Source: Trachelipus rathkii
Lineage: Eukaryota > Arthropoda > Malacostraca > Isopoda > Trachelipodidae
Direction: 5' to 3'
Assembly (NCBI GenBank): GCA_015478945.1
Contig: JABUQX010088192.1
Coordinates: 1-10,000, forward strand
Length of the DNA: 10,000 nt
Shown here: one piece after another, positions 1 to 7,494 of the stretch
Position numbering within the stretch: the stretch's first letter is position 1
Layout: every line of letters begins with the position of its first letter
Notes under the pieces: model-generated
What the model saw: the letters and a program-made list of their open reading frames with translations, nothing else
The model's database searches: none
Told to the model about the DNA's origin: nothing
Position numbers and translations under genes: made by a program

Positions 1-31
1 TATATATATATATAAACATATATACATATAT

Positions 32-67
<36 letters not shown>

Positions 68-101
68 TTATTATTATATATTATATTATTATTATATAAA
101 C

Positions 102-134
<33 letters not shown>

Positions 135-1018
135 GTATATATATATATATATATATATTATATTACATATATTATTATTATATTTCTCTTATATATATAT
201 ATATATGAAAGAGTTATTATTATTATATTACATATATATATATATATATATTATTATTATTATTACATATTATTATTACCATATTATTATATATATATAT
301 ATATGTTATTATATTATTATTATATATATATATATATATATATTATTATATATATATATACTATATTATTATTATTATATTTTTATATATATATATATTA
401 TTATTATATATTATTATTATTATTATATATTATTATTATTACATACATATTACATATATATATATATATATATAGATATATGATGTTATATATATTGTTA
501 TATATATATATATATGATATATATTATATTATTATTATTATATGTTATATATTAACTATATGTATTATTATTATTATTACTATTATTATACATATATTAT
601 ACATATTATATGTTATATATATATATATGAGTTATTATTGTATATTATATACATATATATTATTATTATACATATATATATATATATATATGATTATATA
701 TATATATATCTTATATATATTATATATTTCATATTATTATTATTATTATATATTATTATATTTATTATTATATATTATTATTATATACATATTATTATTA
801 TTAATATTATTATTATATTATTATTATTTCATATTATTATATATATATATATATATATATATTTTTATATATATATTATATATATTATTATTATTATATT
901 ATTATTGTTACATACATACATTTCCATATATATATATTATATTATTATTATATATATTATTGTATATATATAGTTATTATATTATTATATTATATATGAT
1001 ATATATATATTATTATAT

Positions 1019-1050
<32 letters not shown>

Positions 1051-1144
1051 TATTATTATTATTTATTTGTATTATTATATATATATATAGTTATTATTAT
1101 TATGTTATTATTATTATTATATATATTATTATTATTATTATATA

Positions 1145-1177
<33 letters not shown>

Positions 1178-1225
1178 TATATATTTATATATTATTATTA
1201 TTATTTATATATATATATATATTAT

Positions 1226-1311
<86 letters not shown>

Positions 1312-1395
1312 TATTATATATTATATATTATATATTATTATTACATATATATTATATATATATATATACATATTATTATTATATATATATATATA
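1..1395. repeat. Composite (TA)n / (TTA)n microsatellite array
   Basis: Nearly pure A/T sequence in which runs of TA alternate with short runs of TTA/TAT. Rare C appears in ACATA or TTCATA, and rare G in TATATGAT or TAGTTATT. The longest uninterrupted TA run is near 1220-1306. The trinucleotide runs read TTA/TAT on the plus strand almost throughout, not TAA. The long open frames are low-complexity Tyr/Ile/Leu translations of the repeat and are not genes. The array begins before the window and stops at the unique sequence near 1396. Confidence 0.97.
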
Positions 1396-2429
1396 AGTGA
1401 ATCGTTTAGTGATCAGTTTGGTTTTTGACGAAATGATCAAGCGAGAATTTAAAAAAATGACAGCGAGTTGAAAACAAGAAAGGCGTGAAATAAATAGGAT
1501 TCCCATATTGAAGTTAAAGCACCTTTAAGACTGCAAAATAAAAGTAAAGAAAACAAGGGTGTGAAGTAGGTGTAAAATTAGAGGGTGAGAAAGAAGTTTG
1601 TGGAAAAAAAATGGAATTGTGATTTGTATTTAAGTTGCCACATGAGTATGTAGTTTTCATATACCTAACTCGAATACGAAAGTATTGTGGCAAGTATCCT
1701 ACGCACATGTTAAAAAAGTGAGTTGCAATTGTTTCAATTTCTTTATCAGCGATGAAGTGTAAGTTTCTTCTCCAGACGATGAAGATACCTATTTTATGTG
1801 ATTTTATTGCACTCAGAATTCTTTCTGGCTCAACGTTCGAACACAAACTAGCTGGCTTCCATTGATTTCTCGCTTTATTTTGAGGGAAAATTATGGCATT
1901 TAAAAGTCAAAATATCAATTAAAAATGAAGCCAAATGATTGGAAAATAAAGATTTTAAATTAAGATATCAACCAAATAGTTCTAAAAGCATTGTAATGGG
2001 GAGAGTAAAGAGGATATTTTTAGCAAAATGTGTTGTAGACTTAGGATATATATTTTATATTAGCAGTCGTGTTTAATAAGCTGTGTAGTATAGCCGTCAT
2101 ATATTCCTATTTTATAAGACATGTATATCTCCAAATAGAGTAATTTAAATCAAACTTTAAGAAAGATGTTGATTAATTGTCATCCTCGAGTTAGTTATTG
2201 ATTAACAAATTGCGATACTTTTTCCGCTCCTGTGAGAAGGAGAAGCAAAATCAAACAATCAAACCTTTCTTACTATTTTTTTTAGCAATTAAGAATAAAG
2301 GAGAAAGAATTGCGATAGGAAATTATGATACCGGCAGAATAAGAAATAAATGGATGGCATTTCGAAACAAGACAATATGTGTACTCGAGATATAATATCT
2401 ATATCGATCAGCAAAATTGTACGAAGTTG

Positions 2430-2431
<2 letters not shown>
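1396..2431. other. Single-copy-looking AT-rich spacer
   Basis: About 1 kb of non-repetitive DNA between two TA-rich arrays. I recognise no gene family on either strand. Apart from the minus-strand open frame at 1514-1906, the open frames are short and biased in composition. No part of it was seen again elsewhere in the window. Confidence 0.7.
1514..1906 (-). other. Unrecognised open reading frame, possible coding remnant
   Basis: The minus strand stays open for about 130 codons, from just after a TGA (plus-strand TCA at 1907-1909) to the stop at 1514-1516. No ATG lies near the 5' end; a start at 1846 would need TTG, which is unlikely in an animal nuclear gene. The first ~90 residues have mixed, non-repetitive composition, with stretches such as EPERILSAIKSHKIGIF and WRRNLHFIADKEIET. 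The C-terminal third is rich in S/T/P/F and looks like translated spacer. I recognise no domain. It could be an exon piece, a transposon remnant, or chance. Confidence that it is coding is low. Confidence 0.15.
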
Positions 2432-2823
<392 letters not shown>

Positions 2824-2828
2824 AGTAA

Positions 2829-3374
2829 TAAGCAAAATAATATTTGATAAATTCAGTTATGTTAACCCTCAAAAAAATATGTATATATTAGTAAGAAAAA
2901 TATATAATTATATTTTTAAAGCTTTCATGTGTGAAAAGAAAGTTAAACCTTTATTTTATTTATTCGGCGTTAATACGACATCTTATGAGCTTAATAAATA
3001 GTAGGAGAAGATCGATGGGAAAAATTACTTTTGTTCAAGTAACGCAATTATAAAAATACTTTAATTTCTCTCTTACGATGTATTAGTATAATAATATCAG
3101 TTATGTATTTTATTCTTTTTTTATAACCTCTTTTAAAATGTTAATGAATATATATCTAAATTATTATTCCGTCTTCACTGCAAAGAAATATAGATTAGAT
3201 AAATTATATGAAGATATGATTGATATATTTATATATTTACCTATAGTCTGTGATCATAAGCACGAATATAATTCATGATAATAGAATGTAGAAAAGTATT
3301 TATTGAAATTGTGGGTGGTATGAATAGCAAAGAAATGTAAAAAGAGAAAAAGGGATACCGAATTATACAGAGAA
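2829..3374 (+). repeat. Dispersed repeat family, copy A (non-coding body)
   Basis: This stretch aligns in order, with small indels, to 6642-7212. Shared words include AATAATATTTGATAA, ATGTTAACCCT, TTTATTCGGCGTTA, ACGACATCTT, GATCGATGGGA, TTACTTTTGTTC, TTATGTATTTTA, TTTTAAAATGTTA and ACCGAATTATACAGAGA. Both copies have (TA)n on the left and (GATA)n on the right, in the same orientation. No conserved coding frame is visible. A simple-repeat tail at one end is typical of SINEs and some LINE 3' ends, but I see no A/B box or RT remnant in it, so the class is unassigned. Strand is nominal, set by taking GATA as the tail. Confidence 0.85.
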
Positions 3375-3388
3375 AGATAGATAGATAT

Positions 3389-3446
<58 letters not shown>
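3375..3446. repeat. (GATA)n microsatellite, tail of repeat copy A
   Basis: Tandem TAGA/GATA units with one ATAT interruption near 3385-3391. It follows the shared terminal motif AATTATACAGAGA, as the (GATA)n of copy B does, so the tetranucleotide tail probably belongs to the repeat family. Confidence 0.95.
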
Positions 3447-3447
<1 letters not shown>

Positions 3448-3673
3448 CATACATACATACATACATACATACATACATACATACATACATACATACATAC
3501 ATACATACATACATACATACATACATACATACGTACGTACATACATACATACATACATACATACATACATACATACATACATACATACATACATACATAC
3601 ATACATACTATTTTTACATACATACATACATAAGACATAAGATATATTACATAGCATACATACATACATATTA

Positions 3674-3704
<31 letters not shown>

Positions 3705-3780
3705 CATACATACATACATACATACATACATACATACATACATACATACATACATACATACATACATACATACATACATA
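3447..3780. repeat. (ACAT)n microsatellite, compound with GATA
   Basis: The GATA array changes at 3446/3447 to CATA units by a single G-to-C difference per unit and continues to about 3608. A degenerate stretch follows (about 3609-3654, containing AAGACATAAGATATATTAC), then a second array to 3780 with a TTATT interruption near 3671-3675. An ACGTACGTAC variant lies at 3531-3540. The Met-Tyr-Val-Cys open frames on the minus strand are translations of this repeat. Confidence 0.96.
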
Positions 3781-3875
3781 AAAATCTATGGTGAAAGTCA
3801 GGTTAAAAGAATACAGAAATTGAAATATAGATATAGAAAGACAGAAAGGAAATCTTAAATTAAATTAAGTATGCG

Positions 3876-3878
<3 letters not shown>
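3781..3878. other. Short spacer between ACAT and TC arrays
   Basis: About 100 bp of purine-rich sequence with no gene and no recognised motif. Confidence 0.5.

Positions 3879-3935
<57 letters not shown>
3879..3935. repeat. (TC)n microsatellite
   Basis: About 28 uninterrupted TC dinucleotides. An open frame from ATG at 3871 reads through it as Ser-Leu repeats and then about 40 ordinary residues to 4065. That frame is best explained by the repeat having no stops. Confidence 0.97.
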
Positions 3936-3938
<3 letters not shown>

Positions 3939-4304
3939 TTTCCTCCATTCGATTCGCATTCAACTTGATATCCCAAATCAAAAGTTCAATTTCGATCTCA
4001 AAGTCGAAACTTTCTCGTTTCAATACGTTACGGAATATTTAAACAAGATTTATCATAACAATTAAAAAAAAATAAATGTTAAATGTTTTATTTAAAATTT
4101 CATAATTATAATCTAAAGTTTGGTTTCCTCCTTTTTAATTTTTGGACAGAACATAATTAATTAATTTTAATCTCCTCATAGCATTGCTTTTTTTTTGTTA
4201 AGAAATGAAACGAATTACGTTTCGTATGTTTTGAAACAAATTTTTTCTTATCTACTGAGGTAAATACATCTTAAATAAGATGTTATATGAATAACATTTT
4301 TGTA

Positions 4305-4307
<3 letters not shown>
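3936..4307. other. AT-rich spacer, nothing recognised
   Basis: About 370 bp of non-repetitive AT-rich DNA with short homopolymer A and T runs. No gene, RNA or repeat homologous to other parts of the window was seen. Confidence 0.6.
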
Positions 4308-4384
<77 letters not shown>

Positions 4385-4938
4385 ATATATATATTATTAT
4401 TATATATACATGTATATATATGTTATATATATACATATATATATATATATATTATATATATATAGTTAATACATATTATTATTATTATTATTATATTGTT
4501 AAATTATATATTATTACTATGTATTATTATTATTATTATTATTACATATATATATATTATTGTTATTATTATTATATTATTATTATATATATTATTATTA
4601 TTATTATTACATATATATATATTATTTCATATTATATATATATAAATTATACATATTATTATTATATATATTATATACATATTATTATTATATATATTAT
4701 TATTATTATATATATATATAGTTATTATTATTATATTACATATTACATATACATACACACACATACACATACTATATATTATAGTATATATTATTAGAGC
4801 AGTTATTATTATTATTATTATATATATATTATTATTATTATTATTATATATTATTATTATATTATTTCATATATTATTATATATATATATAAATAAACAT
4901 ATATTATTATATATTATTATTATTATTATATATATATA

Positions 4939-4974
<36 letters not shown>

Positions 4975-5067
4975 TATATTATTAATATTATTATTATTAT
5001 TATTATTGATATATATATTATTATAAATATACCTATATATATATATATTATATATATTATTATTATA

Positions 5068-5100
<33 letters not shown>

Positions 5101-5246
5101 TATTATTATTATATATATACATATATATATATATTACATTTATAAATATATATATATATTATTATTTTATATATTATATTATATTATTATATATATATAT
5201 ATTATTATTATTATATATATATATATATATAATATATATTATAATA
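4308..5246. repeat. Second composite (TA)n / (TTA)n microsatellite array
   Basis: It opens with a long pure (TA)n run (about 4308-4372), then shifts to mixed TA and TTA/TAT runs like those at 1-1395. As in that block, the trinucleotide reads TTA/TAT on the plus strand. Short C-containing variants occur (ACATATA, TTTCATAT), with an ACACACACATACACATAC patch near 4750-4771. It ends at ATAATACTGAGACTC. Open frames here are Tyr/Ile translations of the repeat. Confidence 0.97.
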
Positions 5247-5838
5247 CTGAGACTCACTAGAAAAATAATAATCGTAAAGTCATCATTCGTAGTAAGACGA
5301 AAGAATTGAATTTAAAAAAACGTTCAAATTTTATGCATGAGACTAATTCGAAGATCGACGTTCCGAAACAAAAGACCAAAGAACTGGAAACGTTTGAAGC
5401 TAAATGAAGTTGCGTTTCGAATAACTCTTTGTGTCGTATTCACTCATAATAAAGTGGATCAGCAATTTGACTGCAATTCAACAAATTTCGATGGGAGCTT
5501 ATCGCATGTGTCTCTATTATCTTTTTCTATATTCTTTGCTTTCTTTATTCATCTTTTCGTAGTTTAAAATTCTTTTATCTATATGTTTTTCTTTTTCATT
5601 TTATCTTTTTACTTTTTTGATTTCATTTTTTCTTATTAACTTTTTTTCATATATATCTTAGTGTCTCTGGTCTTTTAAACTACTTTCCTGTTAGTCTAGA
5701 AAGAATTACAAAAGAAAAAAAAAACCGAGTGGCGAAAAAAAGTTTTAACATACTATCAACTCTTTACCGTCTAAGTTTAGATTTAAATTTACGAAATTGG
5801 TAAAGATAAAAAAAAAATTTAAATTGGCTTGTGCAAAT
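5247..5838. other. AT-rich spacer with pyrimidine-rich stretch
   Basis: About 590 bp without a recognised gene. Roughly 5510-5660 is T/C-rich on the plus strand. A 76-codon open frame at 5337-5567 has a basic first half and a hydrophobic Phe/Leu tail produced by the T-rich tract. I do not recognise it and think it is chance. Confidence 0.6.
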
Positions 5839-5963
5839 GAATTAACTGAACCCTGCCTGCTGGGATTGAGGACATGCCCGGTGCTATGATTGAGCCATCC
5901 TCCAACCCAAAAAAGTTGGATTCAAGAACAATTATAAAGCAACCGAGTTCCCGTCAAGGCGAC
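5839..5963 (-). repeat. Inverted, rearranged copy of the tRNA-like ~262-bp unit
   Basis: The reverse complement runs from GTCGCCTTGACGGGAACTCG through the TTTTTTGGGTTGG motif and the A-box region (minus strand 5887-5897) to AATCCCAG and GTTAATTC. It matches the forward copies at 6148-6242 and 6411-6490 almost base for base; against 6148-6242 the main differences up to the A-box region are small indels. The B-box region is damaged: the bases between GTCCTC and CAATCCC are missing and a CAGGCAGGGTTCA segment is rearranged. At 5963/5964 the orientation flips and a forward copy starts in mid-unit. Confidence 0.9.
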
Positions 5964-5965
5964 AA

Positions 5966-5976
5966 TGGCTCAAGCA
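5966..5976 (+). promoter_or_regulatory. Putative RNA polymerase III A box, unit 1
   Basis: TGGCTCAAGCA fits the tRNA A-box pattern TRGYNNANNNG at every position except the last. It lies 51 bp upstream of a perfect B box, a spacing normal for tRNA-type internal promoters. Confidence 0.6.
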
Positions 5977-6016
5977 TATAGCACCGGGCATATTGTCCTC
6001 ACGCGCAACATGCGGT

Positions 6017-6027
6017 GGTTCAATCCC
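6017..6027 (+). promoter_or_regulatory. Putative RNA polymerase III B box, unit 1
   Basis: GGTTCAATCCC matches the B-box pattern GGTTCRANNCC at all 11 positions. The flanking TGG/CCA can pair around the 7-base loop TTCAATC, as in a T arm. Confidence 0.65.
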
Positions 6028-6194
6028 AGAGAAGGCAGTTAATTCTTTACCTTCTTTAGCCATAATAATAATTGCGATTATTATGCAATATTTAACATCT
6101 AAAAATATAAAGAACGAGAGATAGGACAGGCTGGACACCTGGTGATGTCGCCTTGACGGAACTCGGTTGCTTTATAATTGTTCTTGAATCCAAC

Positions 6195-6200
6195 TTTTTT
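6195..6200 (+). terminator. T6 run, candidate pol III terminator
   Basis: Six T residues sit in the loop of a six-base-pair stem (TCCAAC/GTTGGA). Runs of four or more T end pol III transcripts. A transcript begun by the A/B boxes of unit 1 would reach this run after about 230-245 nt. The next T6 (6459-6464) is 264 bp downstream, so terminator and promoter recur once per unit. Function is inferred. Confidence 0.4.
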
Positions 6201-6211
6201 GGGTTGGAGGA

Positions 6212-6222
6212 TGGCTCAATCA
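6212..6222 (+). promoter_or_regulatory. Putative A box, unit 2
   Basis: TGGCTCAATCA is the same A-box-like element as in the other units. The paired B-box position, 51 bp downstream, is degenerate here (AGTTCAACTTC), so this unit may be promoter-weak. Confidence 0.45.
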
Positions 6223-6458
6223 TATAGCACCGCATATTGTCCTCACTGCAACATGCGGTGAAAGTTCAACTTCAGAGAAGGCAGTTAATTCTTTACCTTC
6301 TCATTATATGTTCTTTCTTTAACATCTTATATAATTGCGATTATTGTGCAATATTTAACATCTAAAAATATAAAGAACGAGAGATAGGACAGGCTGGACA
6401 CCTGGTGATGTCGCCTTGACGGGAACTCGGTTGCTTTATAATTGTTCTTGAATCTAAC

Positions 6459-6464
6459 TTTTTT
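6459..6464 (+). terminator. T6 run in unit 3, candidate pol III terminator
   Basis: Same position in the unit as 6195-6200, just upstream of the unit 3 A box. It would end a transcript started at unit 2 after about 260 nt. Confidence 0.35.
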
Positions 6465-6475
6465 GGGTTGGAGGA

Positions 6476-6486
6476 TGGCTCAATCA
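6476..6486 (+). promoter_or_regulatory. Putative A box, unit 3
   Basis: TGGCTCAATCA, identical to unit 2. It is only 29 bp from the B box at 6505 because of the internal deletion, which is near the lower limit for a tRNA-type promoter. Confidence 0.4.
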
Positions 6487-6504
6487 TATAGCGCAACATG
6501 CGGT

Positions 6505-6515
6505 GGTTCAATCCC
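6505..6515 (+). promoter_or_regulatory. Putative B box, unit 3
   Basis: GGTTCAATCCC again fits GGTTCRANNCC fully. Confidence 0.55.
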
Positions 6516-6566
6516 AGAGAAAGGAGTTAATTCTTTACCTTCTCATTATATGTTCTTTCTTTAACA

Positions 6567-6567
6567 T

Positions 6568-6600
<33 letters not shown>

Positions 6601-6613
6601 ATATATATATATA
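6567..6613. repeat. (TA)n microsatellite between tandem array and repeat copy B
   Basis: TA units with a GTATGTAT variant at 6593-6600. It begins where unit 2 reads CTTATATAATTGCG, so it may have grown from the unit's own TATATA. Confidence 0.95.
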
Positions 6614-6641
6614 CGGTGTAGTTAAAAGTTTCAGCAATACA

Positions 6642-7211
6642 AAGCGAAATAATATTTGATAAGTTCAGTCATGTTAACCCTAAAAAGAATATATTGAAAA
6701 AAGAAAATAAAATATTAAATTTTAAAAGTTTCGTGTGAGAAAAGAAAATTAAACCTTTATTAAATTTATTTATTCGGCGTTACTACGACATCTTTTATGT
6801 TTAATAAATATTTAGTTAGAGATGATCGATGGGAAAATTTACTTTTGTTCGAGTAAAGCAATTGTAAAAATTCTTAAATTTCTCTCTTAGAATGTTTTAA
6901 TTTAATATCTGTTATGTATTTTACTTTTATTTTTTTATAACTTTTTTAAAATGTTAGTGAAAATATATATATATATATATATATAAATTATTAATCCGTT
7001 TTCACGCACATAAATATAAATTAGATAAATTATGTGATAAGATATATAATATTCATTTGTAATTTCCTCGTTTTATCCTGCTTACGAGAGAAAGGGAAGA
7101 ATTCCCACCAATTAATATTATAGCAGAATGTAGAAGAGGATCTATTGAAATTGTAGATGGAATGAATAAGAAAGAGATGTAAGAGAGAAAAAGAGATACC
7201 GAATTATACAG

Positions 7212-7212
<1 letters not shown>
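6642..7212 (+). repeat. Dispersed repeat family, copy B (non-coding body)
   Basis: Second copy of the family at 2829-3374, same orientation, aligning from AAGCGAAATAATATTTGATAA to ACCGAATTATACAGAGA. Relative to copy A it has an expanded internal (TA)n at about 6963-6985 (copy A has only AATATATATC there) and a differing segment at about 7040-7115. It runs into (GATA)n. No coding frame is conserved. Both copies show many substitutions, so they are old or derive from separate source copies. Confidence 0.85.
6963..6985. repeat. Internal (TA)n in repeat copy B
   Basis: A TA run of about 11 units inside the repeat body, at the position where copy A has only four or five TA units. Confidence 0.85.
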
Positions 7213-7262
<50 letters not shown>

Positions 7263-7263
7263 A

Positions 7264-7337
<74 letters not shown>

Positions 7338-7347
7338 TAGATAGATT
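7213..7347. repeat. (GATA)n microsatellite, tail of repeat copy B
   Basis: GATA units, with two AATAG variants near 7249 and 7263 and GATTAGATAGATT decay at the right end. It follows the same terminal motif as in copy A. Confidence 0.96.
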
Positions 7348-7375
7348 AAGTTTAATAGAATATAGAAAGAGAATA

Positions 7376-7420
7376 TAAAGAGAGAGAGCAGGGGAGAGAA
7401 AAGAGAGAGAAGAGAGAGAG

Positions 7421-7463
<43 letters not shown>

Positions 7464-7490
7464 CGAGAAGAGAGAGAGAGAGAGAGAGAG
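7376..7490. repeat. (GA)n-rich purine tract
   Basis: GA dinucleotides with interruptions (CAGGGG near 7389, GACGAG near 7462). It directly abuts the truncated 3' side of the minus-strand LINE fragment. Minus-strand Ser-Leu open frames across it are repeat translations. Confidence 0.93.
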
Positions 7491-7494
7491 CAGA

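Larger units (their letters stand above)
5964..6070 (+). repeat. tRNA-like tandem unit 1 (partial, forward)
   Basis: It starts inside the unit at AATGGCTCAAGCATATAGC, immediately after the inverted arm, and continues through the A-box region, the B box, and GGCAGTTAATTCTTTACCTTC. After 6054 it reads TTTAGCCATAATAATA instead of the TCATTATATGTTC of the later units, so its 3' junction differs. The T-loop-like heptamer TTCAATC is flanked by TGG and CCA, as in a tRNA T arm. Confidence 0.88.
6071..6332 (+). repeat. tRNA-like tandem unit 2 (full, ~262 bp)
   Basis: Taking ATTGCGATTATT as the repeat start, this is a full unit; the same motif recurs at 6333, a period of 262 bp. In order it holds a GCGATTATTATGCAATATTT segment, an AGAACGAGAGATAGG segment, GTCGCCTTGACGG, the hairpin TCCAAC-TTTTTTGG-GTTGGA (6189-6208), the A box at 6212, a stem CACCGCAT/ATGCGGTG (6228-6235 with 6253-6260), and a degenerate B box (AGTTCAACTTC, 6263-6273). 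Most of the sequence is nearly identical to unit 3, suggesting recent duplication. No protein is encoded. Confidence 0.92.
6333..6566 (+). repeat. tRNA-like tandem unit 3 (22-bp deletion)
   Basis: Starts at ATTGCGATTATTGTGCAATATTT and follows unit 2 closely, including the T6 hairpin (GAATCTAAC here). It lacks 22 bp between CATATAGC and GCAACATGCGG (junction near 6492), so the A-to-B-box spacing falls from 51 to 29 bp. The B box itself is the perfect GGTTCAATCCC form. The unit ends at TTCTTTCTTTAACATTAT and passes directly into (TA)n. Confidence 0.9.

Noticed and set aside
133..1428. Long plus-strand open frames of 100 to 365 codons made of Tyr, Ile and Leu
   Set aside because: They are translations of TA and TTA microsatellites, which lack stop codons in some frames; composition and position follow the repeat exactly.
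3241..3779. Minus-strand Met-Tyr-Val-Cys repeat proteins of 114-176 codons
   Set aside because: Translations of (ACAT)n and (GATA)n; the same DNA is open in several frames at once.
3375..3780. CRISPR-like array
   Set aside because: Tetranucleotide units repeat with no spacers; this is a microsatellite in a eukaryotic context.
5966..6040. A genuine functional tRNA gene
   Set aside because: The A box, T loop TTCAATC and B box are tRNA-like, but the D stem does not pair properly, only three T-stem pairs form, the A-to-B region has no normal anticodon arm, and no matching acceptor stem is visible.
5932..6138. Minus-strand 68-codon open frame across the tandem array
   Set aside because: It spans the junction of inverted and forward repeat units, has no conserved counterpart in unit 2 or 3, and is a by-product of the repeat.
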